Below are positions 46,066 to 53,753 of a stretch of 64,000 nt of DNA, piece by piece. Below the pieces are notes generated by a model, which was not told the DNA's origin, searched no databases, and saw only the letters and a program-made list of their open reading frames with translations. Position numbers and translations under genes: made by a program. Origin of the DNA: Falsiroseomonas sp. (GTDB lineage Bacteria; Pseudomonadota; Alphaproteobacteria; Acetobacterales; Acetobacteraceae); contig NZ_JAUYTS010000083.1 of NCBI RefSeq assembly GCF_030695085.1, positions 1 through 64,000 on the forward strand, written 5' to 3'. Position 1 is the first letter of the stretch; each line of letters begins with the position of its first letter.

Positions 46066-46087
46066 GGAGGCGGCCTGCGCCGCCTCC
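46066..46087 (-). other. Strong hairpin between ornithine decarboxylase and hss genes
   Basis: Perfect 9-bp stem GGAGGCGGC (46066-46074) with GCCGCCTCC (46079-46087) and a 4-base loop, in the 59-base gap between the two polyamine genes. No T-run follows on the minus strand. It may block 3' decay of the decarboxylase message or tune the ratio of the two enzymes. Confidence 0.5.
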
Positions 46088-46093
46088 CGGTCT

Positions 46094-47314
46094 TCAGGCC
46101 GCTTGCACGTCCTGCACATAGCCCGGCGTTTCCAGCAGTGGCAGGTCGGCCACTTCCACCACGCCGGCGCGGTCCATGCCGTTGAAGGCGGTGCGCAGGC
46201 AGGCGCCATAGGCACCGAGCTGGCCGATCTCGATCCAGTCGCCCTCCGCCACATCGGCCGGCAGCAGGAAGGGGCCTTCCATGCGGTCCGCGGTGTCGCA
46301 GGTCGGGCCGAAGAAGCTGAAGGGCACCGTCTCCGCCTCGCTGACGGAACCGGGCCGGATCAGCTTCACCGGGAAGCGGAAGCCGGGCACGCCGGCATCG
46401 GACAGCGCGCCATAGACGCCATCATTGATGAACAGCATGCCATCGCGCCGCGCCTGCACCTGCACGACGATGGAGGCACCGCCCGCCACCAGCGCGCGGC
46501 CCGGCTCCGCCCACAGCTCCACCCCCGGCAGCGCTGCCTCGGCGAAGGCCGTGGCGATGCTGTCCATGAAGGCCGAGAGCGGCGGCGGCACGACATCCGG
46601 ATAGGCCACCGGGAAGCCGCCACCGACATCCAGCACCTCCACCGCCACGCCCGCCTGCCGGATCACGGCAGCGGCGAGGGCGATGGCGCGGGCATAGGCG
46701 GCAGGCTCCAGGCATTGCGAGCCGACATGGAAGGACACCCCAAGCTTGCCCGCATGTGGCCGCGCCGCACGCAGCAGCGCCACCGCTTCCGCCGGCTCCG
46801 CGCCGAATTTCCCGGAAAGGTCATAGACCGCGCTGCCCTTCGGCAGGCCGAGGCGGATGATGAGGTTGAGATCCTCGCCCCCCGTCTCCTCCAGGATCTT
46901 GGCCAGCTCCGCCGGGGAATCCAGCACGAAGTCGCGGACGCCGTGGGTGGCGTAGGCCTCGCGGATCGCGCCGCGCGCCTTCACCGGGTGCATGAAGTGG
47001 ATCACGGCCTGCGGGAACAGGCTGCGCACCAGGCGCACTTCGCCGGCCGAGGCACAGTCGAAATGGCGCAGGCCACCGGCCCACAGCGCGCGCAGCACCG
47101 TGGGGTCCGGGTTGCACTTCACGGCGTACATGGTGGTGCCCGGGAAGGCCGCCTGGAAGGTGGCGCCCGCCGCGCTGATGGTGGCCGGCCGCAGGCAGTG
47201 CAGCGGATCTTCCGGCCGCAGCGCCGCGACCACGCCCGCGACATTGCGGGGTAGTGCAGGAGCGGCGGGGCGGCGGAGCGGCGCGGTGGCGCCGCGGAAG
47301 CGGAGGACGGTCAT
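46094..47314 (-). CDS. Ornithine decarboxylase, alanine-racemase-fold (type III PLP)
   Basis: 406 residues of the eukaryotic-like ornithine/diaminopimelate decarboxylase family. PLP lysine is Lys66 in YAVKCNPDP, the phosphate loop is GGGFP at 231-235, EPGR is at 270-273, and the catalytic Cys339-Asp340 lie in GPTCDTAD. It makes putrescine from ornithine in the cytoplasm; a lysine or other basic amino acid activity cannot be excluded. Coupling to homospermidine synthase and the agmatinase next door favours ornithine. An AGGGAG ribosome-binding site lies about 10 bases before the ATG. A roughly 460-base structured leader precedes it. Confidence 0.93.
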   Translation of the reverse strand: MTVLRFRGATAPLRRPAAPALPRNVAGVVAALRPEDPLHCLRPATISAAGATFQAAFPGTTMYAVKCNPDPTVLRALWAGGLRHFDCASAGEVRLVRSLFPQAVIHFMHPVKARGAIREAYATHGVRDFVLDSPAELAKILEETGGEDLNLIIRLGLPKGSAVYDLSGKFGAEPAEAVALLRAARPHAGKLGVSFHVGSQCLEPAAYARAIALAAAVIRQAGVAVEVLDVGGGFPVAYPDVVPPPLSAFMDSIATAFAEAALPGVELWAEPGRALVAGGASIVVQVQARRDGMLFINDGVYGALSDAGVPGFRFPVKLIRPGSVSEAETVPFSFFGPTCDTADRMEGPFLLPADVAEGDWIEIGQLGAYGACLRTAFNGMDRAGVVEVADLPLLETPGYVQDVQAA

Positions 47315-47772
47315 GGCGGGGCTCCCTGGGCCTGGGGTTTGCGCGGCTGCGCGGGCAATTTGGCCCGCCGCCGCGCCACGGCCCCGAAGGGCGGGCGCGG
47401 CGGCGGGAAGGAGGGAACCGGGGCCGGATCGGCGCGCACCCTTGGTTCACCGCGCACGGCACGCCCGCCACCTTGCGGTGGGGAACGGGACGCGGGCGGC
47501 GGAAGCGTCGCAGGCCGGCGCCTCAGACCCTCGGGTCTGGACGGGCGGCATGCGGCGCTTCGGGCGCGGTCACGCGGAAAGTCGCGGGGGAAATCCCGGC
47601 TTCGCGCGGCGGCGATCAGGCGACACAGGCGGTTCCCTCGAACCTTCCGGCCCTTGCAGGCCGGCTGAACAAAGGACGCGTCCCGTCGTTGCTGTGCCCC
47701 GGATAGGCGGGGGCTCGCGGCACGTGCGATGGCGTCGGGTCTCCGCGGCGCGCCACAAGGCGTCGCCACGGC
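47315..47772 (-). ncRNA. Long structured 5' leader of the ornithine decarboxylase mRNA, candidate speF-type RNA
   Basis: The region between a good promoter (47778-47806) and the decarboxylase start holds six tight hairpins in a row: 47647-47664 (6 bp), 47631-47644 (5 bp), 47524-47539 (6 bp, CGAG loop on the transcript), 47468-47481 (5 bp, GCAA tetraloop), 47371-47400 (7 bp plus 4 bp, TTCG tetraloop) and 47351-47368 (6 bp), the last ending 36 bases before the start codon. Such order is not expected by chance even at high GC. Alphaproteobacterial ornithine decarboxylase genes are known to carry the conserved speF leader, thought to sense polyamines or ornithine. Position and size fit, but I could not compare with its covariance model. 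Confidence 0.6.
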
Positions 47773-47777
47773 CGGAT

Positions 47778-47806
47778 AAATAGCGGTCACCTCCGCAGAG
47801 TGCAAG
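47778..47806 (-). promoter_or_regulatory. Promoter of the polyamine operon
   Basis: On the minus strand CTTGCA (47806-47801), a 17-base spacer and CTATTT (47783-47778) match the alphaproteobacterial sigma-70 type consensus CTTGAC-17-CTATAT at 4 and 5 of 6 positions. The predicted start near 47770 gives a leader of about 455 bases. The AT-rich tract 47810-47815 sits just upstream. Confidence 0.6.
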
Positions 47807-47851
47807 AGGTTTTTTCGGGCCTTTGCGGAATTGTCGCGGGGGACTGCCTGT

Positions 47852-47867
47852 GATCGACTTGATCGAC
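47852..47867. repeat. Direct repeat upstream of the decarboxylase promoter
   Basis: GATCGAC occurs at 47852-47858 and again at 47861-47867, a 9-base period. It lies about 45-65 bases upstream of the -35 element and 11 bases after the agmatinase stop. It may be a binding site for a regulator of polyamine genes. Confidence 0.35.
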
Positions 47868-47877
47868 CGGAAGGGTT

Positions 47878-48762
47878 TCAGCCGCGGCAGAGGTATTCCC
47901 AGACCATGCTGGCGGCCGCCAGGGCGGTGATCTCGCCATGGTCGTAGGCGGGCGCCACCTCCACCACATCCATGCCGCGGAAATCCGCGCCGCCGAGGCG
48001 CCGCAGCACCGCCTGCGCCTGCCAGGTCGCCAGGCCGCCAATCTCCGGCGTGCCGGTGCCTGGGGCGAAGGCGGGGTCCAGCGCATCGATGTCGAAGGAC
48101 AGGTAGGCGGGCGCGGCGCCCAGCACCTGGCGCACCCGCGCCGCCACCGCCTCCGGCCCCGTCTCATGGAATTGCTGGGCGGTGATGACGGTGACGCCCT
48201 GGCCGAGCGTCCAGTCCCAGACCTCCCGCTGCACCGGGGACCGGATGCCGAGCTGGATCATCCGCTTCGGCTCCACCAGCCCCTCATTGATCGCGTGGTA
48301 GAAGACCGAGCCATGCGCATAGGCCTGGCCGAAATTATCGGCCCAGGTATCCACATGCGCGTCGAACACCAGCAGGCCGAGCGGGACGCCCAGCTTCTTC
48401 CGCAGCGCCCGCAGCAGCGGCAGCGTCACGCCATGCTCGCCGCCGAGCGCCACCAGATGGCCGACCGCCGCCGCCTGCTGCTCGATCCGCGCCAGGCTGC
48501 CGGGGATGTCGCCCAGTGCCAGTTCGAAATCACCCAGATCGGCCAGCGGCAGCGCCGCCGGGTCCACCCAGCTGCCGGGATGCGCGCCATCCACCAGCAT
48601 ACGGGATGCGGCGCGGATCGCCCTTGGCCCGTCCCGCGTGCCGGCGCGGTTGGTGGTGCCGATATCCATCGGGATGCCGGCAATGCCGATGGCATCCTGC
48701 GGGTCCCGCCGCGTGACGCCGAGAAAGCCGGGCGGGGTGGCATAGGTGGGCGTTCCGGCCAT
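47878..48762 (-). CDS. speB: Agmatinase-like ureohydrolase
   Basis: 294 residues of the arginase/agmatinase family. All manganese ligands are visible: GGEH (107-110, His110), DAHVD (134-138, Asp134, His136, Asp138) and SFDIDALDP (222-230, Asp224, Asp226). It hydrolyses agmatine to putrescine and urea; guanidinobutyrase or a related guanidino substrate is the main alternative. An AGGAG ribosome-binding site 6 bases before the ATG supports the start. It lies just upstream of the ornithine decarboxylase operon on the same strand, offering a second route to putrescine, and divergent from an IclR regulator. Confidence 0.9.
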   Translation of the reverse strand: MAGTPTYATPPGFLGVTRRDPQDAIGIAGIPMDIGTTNRAGTRDGPRAIRAASRMLVDGAHPGSWVDPAALPLADLGDFELALGDIPGSLARIEQQAAAVGHLVALGGEHGVTLPLLRALRKKLGVPLGLLVFDAHVDTWADNFGQAYAHGSVFYHAINEGLVEPKRMIQLGIRSPVQREVWDWTLGQGVTVITAQQFHETGPEAVAARVRQVLGAAPAYLSFDIDALDPAFAPGTGTPEIGGLATWQAQAVLRRLGGADFRGMDVVEVAPAYDHGEITALAAASMVWEYLCRG

Positions 48763-48795
48763 GACGACTCCTGATGGGATGGACAGCGCCCCCCC

Positions 48796-49713
48796 ATGGG
48801 CCGCAGGCTGGCGGCAATGACAAGTCCAGGAAAAGCGACACCCGGGGAGGATGGGACCGAGGAAGGCACCGCCGCCGTCCGATCCGTGCTGATGGCCGTG
48901 CGGGTGCTGGAGGCGATGGCGCTGGCCGGCGGCCCGCTGCGGGTCTCCGACCTGGCGCGCCGGCTGACCGAGCCGAAGGGCCGCGTCCACCGCCACCTGG
49001 TCACGCTGCGCCTGGCCGGGCTGGTGGCGCAGGAGGAAGCGACGGAGCGCTATCACCTGACCTGGCGCATGTTCCAGATCGGCCAGGCGGCGGGCGAACA
49101 GTTCGACCTGAAGCGCGTGGCGGAGCCCGCCATGCACCGGCTGCGCGATGCGGTGGGGCAATCCGTGCTGCTGGCGGTGCCGACCGGCGGCGACCCGATG
49201 GTGGTGCATGCGCTGGAGGCGCCGAACACGGTGCAGATCTCCGTCCAGCCCGGCAACCGCCCGCCGGCGCATTGCTCCGCCCAGGGCCGCATCATGCTCG
49301 CCTTCGGCCCACCGGCCGCCGAGGCCCGCGCGCTGGCCGGCAAGATGGAGGCGCTGACCCCGCATTCCCTGACCGACCCCGCCCGGCTGCGGGCGCGGCT
49401 GGAGGTGGTGCGCGGGCGGATGTGGGACACCGCGCCGTCGGAGGCGCTGCTCGGCGTCAATGCGCTGGCCGCGCCGCTTTTCGCGGCGGGGCATGTGCTG
49501 GTGGGCTCGATCGGCATCGTGGGCTCGGTGCAATTCGTGCCGGACCCGCCTGACCAGGCGATGCTGGCCGCGCTGCAGGCGGCGGCCGCGGAGATCAGCC
49601 TGCGGCTTGGCGCCACGCGCTATGGCCCGGGCGCGAAGCCTACCGCTTCCACACCCGGTCCAGCGGCATCAGCCGGTTCACCAGCACCAGCAGCGCCACC
49701 GTCACCAGGATGA
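48796..49713 (+). CDS. IclR family transcriptional regulator
   Basis: 305 residues. The N-terminal winged helix covers about residues 28-85 (LRVSDLARRLTEPKGRVHRH). The effector domain follows, including VGQSVLLAVPTGGDPMVVHAL and the ligand-pocket region PPAHCSAQGRIMLAF. The Met eight codons later (48817) is an equally possible start. The C-terminal tail (about 30 residues of Pro, Ala and Ser) is read from DNA that also encodes the end of the converging permease gene. The divergent agmatinase and the convergent polyamine-type ABC genes are the obvious targets. Confidence 0.88.
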   Translation: MGRRLAAMTSPGKATPGEDGTEEGTAAVRSVLMAVRVLEAMALAGGPLRVSDLARRLTEPKGRVHRHLVTLRLAGLVAQEEATERYHLTWRMFQIGQAAGEQFDLKRVAEPAMHRLRDAVGQSVLLAVPTGGDPMVVHALEAPNTVQISVQPGNRPPAHCSAQGRIMLAFGPPAAEARALAGKMEALTPHSLTDPARLRARLEVVRGRMWDTAPSEALLGVNALAAPLFAAGHVLVGSIGIVGSVQFVPDPPDQAMLAALQAAAAEISLRLGATRYGPGAKPTASTPGPAASAGSPAPAAPPSPG

Positions 49714-51343
49714 AGATGGTGGAGATGGCGTTCACCGTGTTCTCCAGGCTGAAGGTCGCCTCCGCATAGATCCGCACCGGCAGGGTCTGCAGCCGCGCCG
49801 TGGTGAGGAAGGCGGTGACGGTGACCTCGCCGAAGGACAGCAGGAAGCCGATGACGCAGGACACGGCGATGCCCGGCGCGAGCTGCGGCAGGATCACGCG
49901 CCGGAACACGCGCGAAGGCGTCGCCCCCAGCCCGCCCGCGGCTTCCTCCAGCCCGCGGTCGAGCTGCGCCACCGAAGCCCGCAGCAGGGCGAGCATGAAG
50001 GGCGTCACCAGCACCACATGCACCGCCAGCACGCCGAGGAAGGGCGGAATCTGGTTGAACCATTGCAACAGCCGCAACATGCCAAGCCCGATGGCGATGC
50101 CGGGCAAAGCGAGCGGCAGCATCAGGAAGGCGCCCACCGCCTCCTTCCCCGTGAAGCCCGCCCGCACCAGGGCGAAGGCGGCGGGCAAAGCGAGGCCGAG
50201 CGAGATGACGACGCAGCACAGCGCGATCTGCAGGCTGGTCCAGGCATCGGACAGATAGCGCTCATTCTGCAGCACCGCGGCGTACCATTTCCAGGTGAAG
50301 CCGACGAATTGCGCGACGGTGGCCTGCGGGCTGTCGTTCACCGACGCCACCGCCACCAGCAGCAGCGGGAACAGCAGGATGGCGATGGCGGCCAGCAGCA
50401 AAATGCGTGAGACGACCGGCGCCACCGCCTCCGCCGCCGCCACCACGACGCGGCGCAGCGCCGGCGGCAGGCTGGGCCAGCTTCGCGGCGGGCGGGCCTG
50501 CACCCAGGGCGTCATGCCGCCGATGGCGCGGGCGAAGACGAAGGTGACGAGGATGGAGGTCGCCAGCATCAGCATCGCGAGTGCGGAGGCCAGCGGGTAG
50601 TTCAGGATCTCCATCCCCTCCCGCAGCACCACCATGCCGGTGACCTGCACCTTCCGCCCGCCGACCAGCGTGGCGGAGACGTAGGCCGTGGACGCCATCA
50701 AAAAGACCAGCGTCAGTCCGCCGCGCAGCCCGGGCAGCGACAGCGGAAAGATCACCCGCCAGAAGCGCACGGCCGGCCCGGCGCCGAGCCCTGCGGCGGC
50801 TTCCTCCAGCCGCTTCTCCTGCCCATCCAGCACATCGTACAGAGCCAGCACCATGAAGGGCAGGAACACCTGCACCAGCGAAAGCCCCACCGCGAACCAG
50901 CCGAACAGCAGGTTGAGCGGCGGGAAACCCAGCGCCTGCGCGGCGTTGGAGACCACGCCGCGCGGCGCCAGCAGAAGAATGATGCCGAGCGAGCGCACCA
51001 CCACATTGGTCAGCAGCGGCACCAGGATGATGGCGAAGCCGAAAGGCTTGGCGCGGGGCGACAGCCGCGTCAGCCACAGCGCCAGCGGATAGGCCAGCAC
51101 GGCGGAGGCCGCGGCGACCGCCAGGCCGAGCAGCGCGGTGTTCAGCAGCAGCCGCAGGAAGAAGCTGTCGCCCAGGATCTCCGCATATTGCGCGGTGGAG
51201 GGCCACAGCGAGATCGGCGCGAAGATCTCGCCGCTTTCCTGCACCGAGAGCAGCGCGACAGCCCCCAGCGGCGCCGCGAAGGCGGCCAGCAGCCACAGCA
51301 CATAGGGCGCGGCCAACCAGCCCGCGCGGGGGGAGTCCTGCAT
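49640..51343 (-). CDS. Fused ABC permease, putrescine/spermidine or iron type (PotB-PotC in one chain)
   Basis: 567 residues holding two complete permease domains. Each half ends in an EAA loop: LEEAAAGLGAGPAVRFWRVI near 179-198 and LEEAAGGLGATPSRVFRRVI near 465-484. About 12 membrane helices are expected. Polyamine importers usually have two separate permeases, whereas iron importers of the FbpB type are often fused. The binding protein downstream of the ATPase favours the polyamine-type family. It is last in the ATPase, binding protein, permease operon, 23 bases after the binding-protein gene. Confidence 0.88.
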   Translation of the reverse strand: MQDSPRAGWLAAPYVLWLLAAFAAPLGAVALLSVQESGEIFAPISLWPSTAQYAEILGDSFFLRLLLNTALLGLAVAAASAVLAYPLALWLTRLSPRAKPFGFAIILVPLLTNVVVRSLGIILLLAPRGVVSNAAQALGFPPLNLLFGWFAVGLSLVQVFLPFMVLALYDVLDGQEKRLEEAAAGLGAGPAVRFWRVIFPLSLPGLRGGLTLVFLMASTAYVSATLVGGRKVQVTGMVVLREGMEILNYPLASALAMLMLATSILVTFVFARAIGGMTPWVQARPPRSWPSLPPALRRVVVAAAEAVAPVVSRILLLAAIAILLFPLLLVAVASVNDSPQATVAQFVGFTWKWYAAVLQNERYLSDAWTSLQIALCCVVISLGLALPAAFALVRAGFTGKEAVGAFLMLPLALPGIAIGLGMLRLLQWFNQIPPFLGVLAVHVVLVTPFMLALLRASVAQLDRGLEEAAGGLGATPSRVFRRVILPQLAPGIAVSCVIGFLLSFGEVTVTAFLTTARLQTLPVRIYAEATFSLENTVNAISTIFILVTVALLVLVNRLMPLDRVWKR

Positions 51344-51366
51344 CGGCTACGCGCCCTGTGGTGTCG

Positions 51367-52410
51367 TCAGCCGGCGATCTCGCGGGTGAAGCGGCTGGAC
51401 CAGCGGGCCTGGTTGCGGATCACCACATCCCAGTCGAAGTCGATCAGCTTGGAAACCGCCTCCTCGCCCATGATCAGCTTGGCGGCGAGCTCCGGCGGCA
51501 GGGTGATGTTGCGGATGGTGGGGCTGTAGTAGGTCTGCTCCGCATAGGCCTGCTGGCATTCCGGGCTGAGGTGCAGGTTCACGAAGGCCTCGGCGAGTGC
51601 CTGGTTGCGGGTGCCGGTCGGGATGCAGGCGAAGTTGGCGGCGACCGCCTGGCCTTCCGTGGGCTCAGCGATGACGATGTTCGGGTTGCGGGTTTCCGCA
51701 TAGGTGCGGGTGAAGCTGCCGAATTCCACCGATGCCGCGCCGACCTGCTGGTCGAACATGCCGTAGAGCTGGTCCTGGCTGCCTTGGATGGCGGCGAAGG
51801 GCTTGAGTTCGGCGATCTTGCGGAAGGCCGGGTCGATGTCGTTCTCCGACCCGCCCCAGACCTTGGCCGTCATCAGCAGCCCCGCGGTGCCCTGCGCGCC
51901 CGGATAGGTCGGCCAGATCACCTTGCCCTTCAGGTCGTCGCGCCAGAAATCCTTCCACGACGTCATCGGCGCCGCGACCATGCGGCGGTCATAGACGATG
52001 GTGACCGGGTTGAAGGCCACGCCATAGCCGCCGATGCGGGCCAGCGGGTACAGGTTCTCGAAGTTCGGCACATTGGCCGATGGCGCCATGGTGACGCCGT
52101 CGCGCACCGCCTGGCGGCTTTCGAAGATGTTGAGATAGAGCAGGTCGAAGGAGGGCCGCCCGCGCTCGGCATAGGCCCGCGCCCGGCGTTCCGGGGTGCC
52201 GCCGAGGATGTAGTTGATCTTCACCCCATGCTGCCGCTCCAGCGGCTGCGCGCAATACTGCCGCGTGATGCGTTCCTGCGCGCCGCCCCAGATGCCGACG
52301 GTCAGCTCATCGCCGCGGCGGATCTGGGCGACGGCGTCGCGGCCCCAGATGGCGGGGGCGGCCAGCGTCGCGGTGGCCAGCAGGCCACGGCGGGTGAGGG
52401 AGATCGTCAT
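51367..52410 (-). CDS. ABC transporter binding protein, PotD-like (family 1/8)
   Basis: 347 residues with a twin-arginine-like signal (SLTRRGLLATATLAAPAIWG), so it may be exported folded. The body has DELTVGIWGGAQERITRQY, PSFDLLYLNIFESRQAV, GYGVAFNPVTIVYD and SWKDFWRDDLKGKVIWP, typical of spermidine/putrescine-type extracellular binding proteins. It is coupled to the ATPase gene before it (ATGA). Ligand could be a polyamine or another small cation; neighbourhood with polyamine synthesis supports the former. Confidence 0.9.
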   Translation of the reverse strand: MTISLTRRGLLATATLAAPAIWGRDAVAQIRRGDELTVGIWGGAQERITRQYCAQPLERQHGVKINYILGGTPERRARAYAERGRPSFDLLYLNIFESRQAVRDGVTMAPSANVPNFENLYPLARIGGYGVAFNPVTIVYDRRMVAAPMTSWKDFWRDDLKGKVIWPTYPGAQGTAGLLMTAKVWGGSENDIDPAFRKIAELKPFAAIQGSQDQLYGMFDQQVGAASVEFGSFTRTYAETRNPNIVIAEPTEGQAVAANFACIPTGTRNQALAEAFVNLHLSPECQQAYAEQTYYSPTIRNITLPPELAAKLIMGEEAVSKLIDFDWDVVIRNQARWSSRFTREIAG

Positions 52411-53486
52411 GGCAGGGCTCCGGTCGTGGCGGTGAAATCTTCGATCCAGGCAATCGCCTCGGGCGGCGCGGCCAGGGTGATGGCGGCGCCCGGCGGGAAG
52501 CCGGGCTCGGCGCTCGGGCGGTGCACGCGCAGGCGGTGCGGGCCGACCGAGACCTCGTAGTGGATGCTGTCATCCAACCGCGTCGCCGCCTCCACCAGGC
52601 CGGGCAGGGCCAGATGCGGCGTGGCGACGGCGGCGGGCAGCAGCAGCAGCCGTGCGGCGCGCAGCACCAGGTGGCTGGGCCGGTCCGGCGCATCCGCCGG
52701 CAGCGTCACGGCGAGGCCTTCGGCGTGAAAGACGCCCGCTTCCGCCCGGCCGGGGATGACGCTGCGGGCGCCGAGGAATCCGGCGGTGAAGATATGGCGC
52801 GGGCGTTCCGTCAGCTCGGCCGGCGCGGCGCATTCGACGATGCGGCCGCGATCCATCACGGCCACGCGGTCGGCGAGTGCCAGCGCTTCCTCCTGGTCAT
52901 GCGTCACGAACAGGGTGGTGATGCCGGAGGCATCGCGCAGCCGGGCAATCTCCTCCCGCATCTCCACGCGCAGACCGGCATCGAGGTTGGACAGCGGCTC
53001 ATCCAGCAGCAGCAGGTCGGGGCGGATCACCAGCGCGCGGGCCAGCGCCACACGCTGCTGCTGGCCACCGGACATGCGCGCCGGGTAGCGATCCGCCAGA
53101 TGCGCCAGGCCCACCATGGCCAGGGCCTCGGCCACCCGACGGTCGCGCTCGGCGCGGTTCACATCCCGCATCTCCAGCCCGAAGGCGACATTGCCGGCGG
53201 CGGTCAAATGCGGGAACAGCGCATAGTTCTGGAACACCATGCCGATCTGCCGGCGATGCGGCGGCGCACGCTCAATCGCCGTGCCGTTCAGCAGGATATG
53301 TCCCTCATCCGGCAGGATGAAGCCGGCGACCAGCCGCAGCGTGGTGGTCTTGCCGCAGCCGGAGGGGCCGAGGAGTGCGATGCATTCGCCACGCCCGACG
53401 GAAAGCGAGACGCCATCGACCGCCGCCTGCGCGCCATAGCGCTTGGTCAGCCGGTCGAGCACCAGATGGGGGAGGGTTTGGGTCAC
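52407..53486 (-). CDS. ABC transporter ATPase, PotA-like
   Basis: 359 residues. Walker A GPSGCGKTT is at 40-48, the Q-loop FQNYALFPHLTAAGNVAFGL follows, then the signature MSGGQQQRVALARAL and Walker B LLLLDEPLSNLD. A C-terminal TOBE-type regulatory domain covers about residues 240-359. This is the spermidine/putrescine/iron class of importers. GTG start at 53486 lies at the beginning of the conserved region; no in-frame ATG is better. First gene of the three-gene minus-strand operon, with a 267-base divergent region to the next importer. Confidence 0.9.
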   Translation of the reverse strand: MTQTLPHLVLDRLTKRYGAQAAVDGVSLSVGRGECIALLGPSGCGKTTTLRLVAGFILPDEGHILLNGTAIERAPPHRRQIGMVFQNYALFPHLTAAGNVAFGLEMRDVNRAERDRRVAEALAMVGLAHLADRYPARMSGGQQQRVALARALVIRPDLLLLDEPLSNLDAGLRVEMREEIARLRDASGITTLFVTHDQEEALALADRVAVMDRGRIVECAAPAELTERPRHIFTAGFLGARSVIPGRAEAGVFHAEGLAVTLPADAPDRPSHLVLRAARLLLLPAAVATPHLALPGLVEAATRLDDSIHYEVSVGPHRLRVHRPSAEPGFPPGAAITLAAPPEAIAWIEDFTATTGALP

Positions 53487-53753
53487 GCGCCAGTCTAGGC
53501 AAACGCAATGCCACGGCGCCAGGGCGGGGGATGGCCCCGATCCGCGACTGCGATACGAAAGACCCCACCCTTTATGCCCAAAAAACTTGCGAATGCTCTC
53601 GTTTGAGGCGAGCTTCGGCCCATCCGTCGGCCGAGAGGCGGCGGCCATGCTGGCATGGGCCTTGCTGTCCCTTGCAGCGGCGCGACCCCGCACCTGATAC
53701 GGTTCGGTTATGGTCCCGCCGGGGCCGTCGGTGAGAGAGGGAGGGATCTGCGG

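Noticed and set aside
47315..47805. A protein gene filling the decarboxylase leader
   Set aside because: An open frame exists, but it begins inside the -35 region, is Arg/Pro-rich and matches no family. The hairpin array explains the region better.
53672..53700. Promoter-like TTGCAG-17-TGATAC upstream of the NMT1-type gene
   Set aside because: The -10 element matches consensus at only two positions, so it is not better than chance.
53487..53753. Possible thiamin pyrophosphate riboswitch before the NMT1-type importer
   Set aside because: A CCTGATACGG stretch vaguely recalls the riboswitch, but the conserved CTGAGA and the ACCTGATCTGGATAATGCC-type core are not present in the right order.
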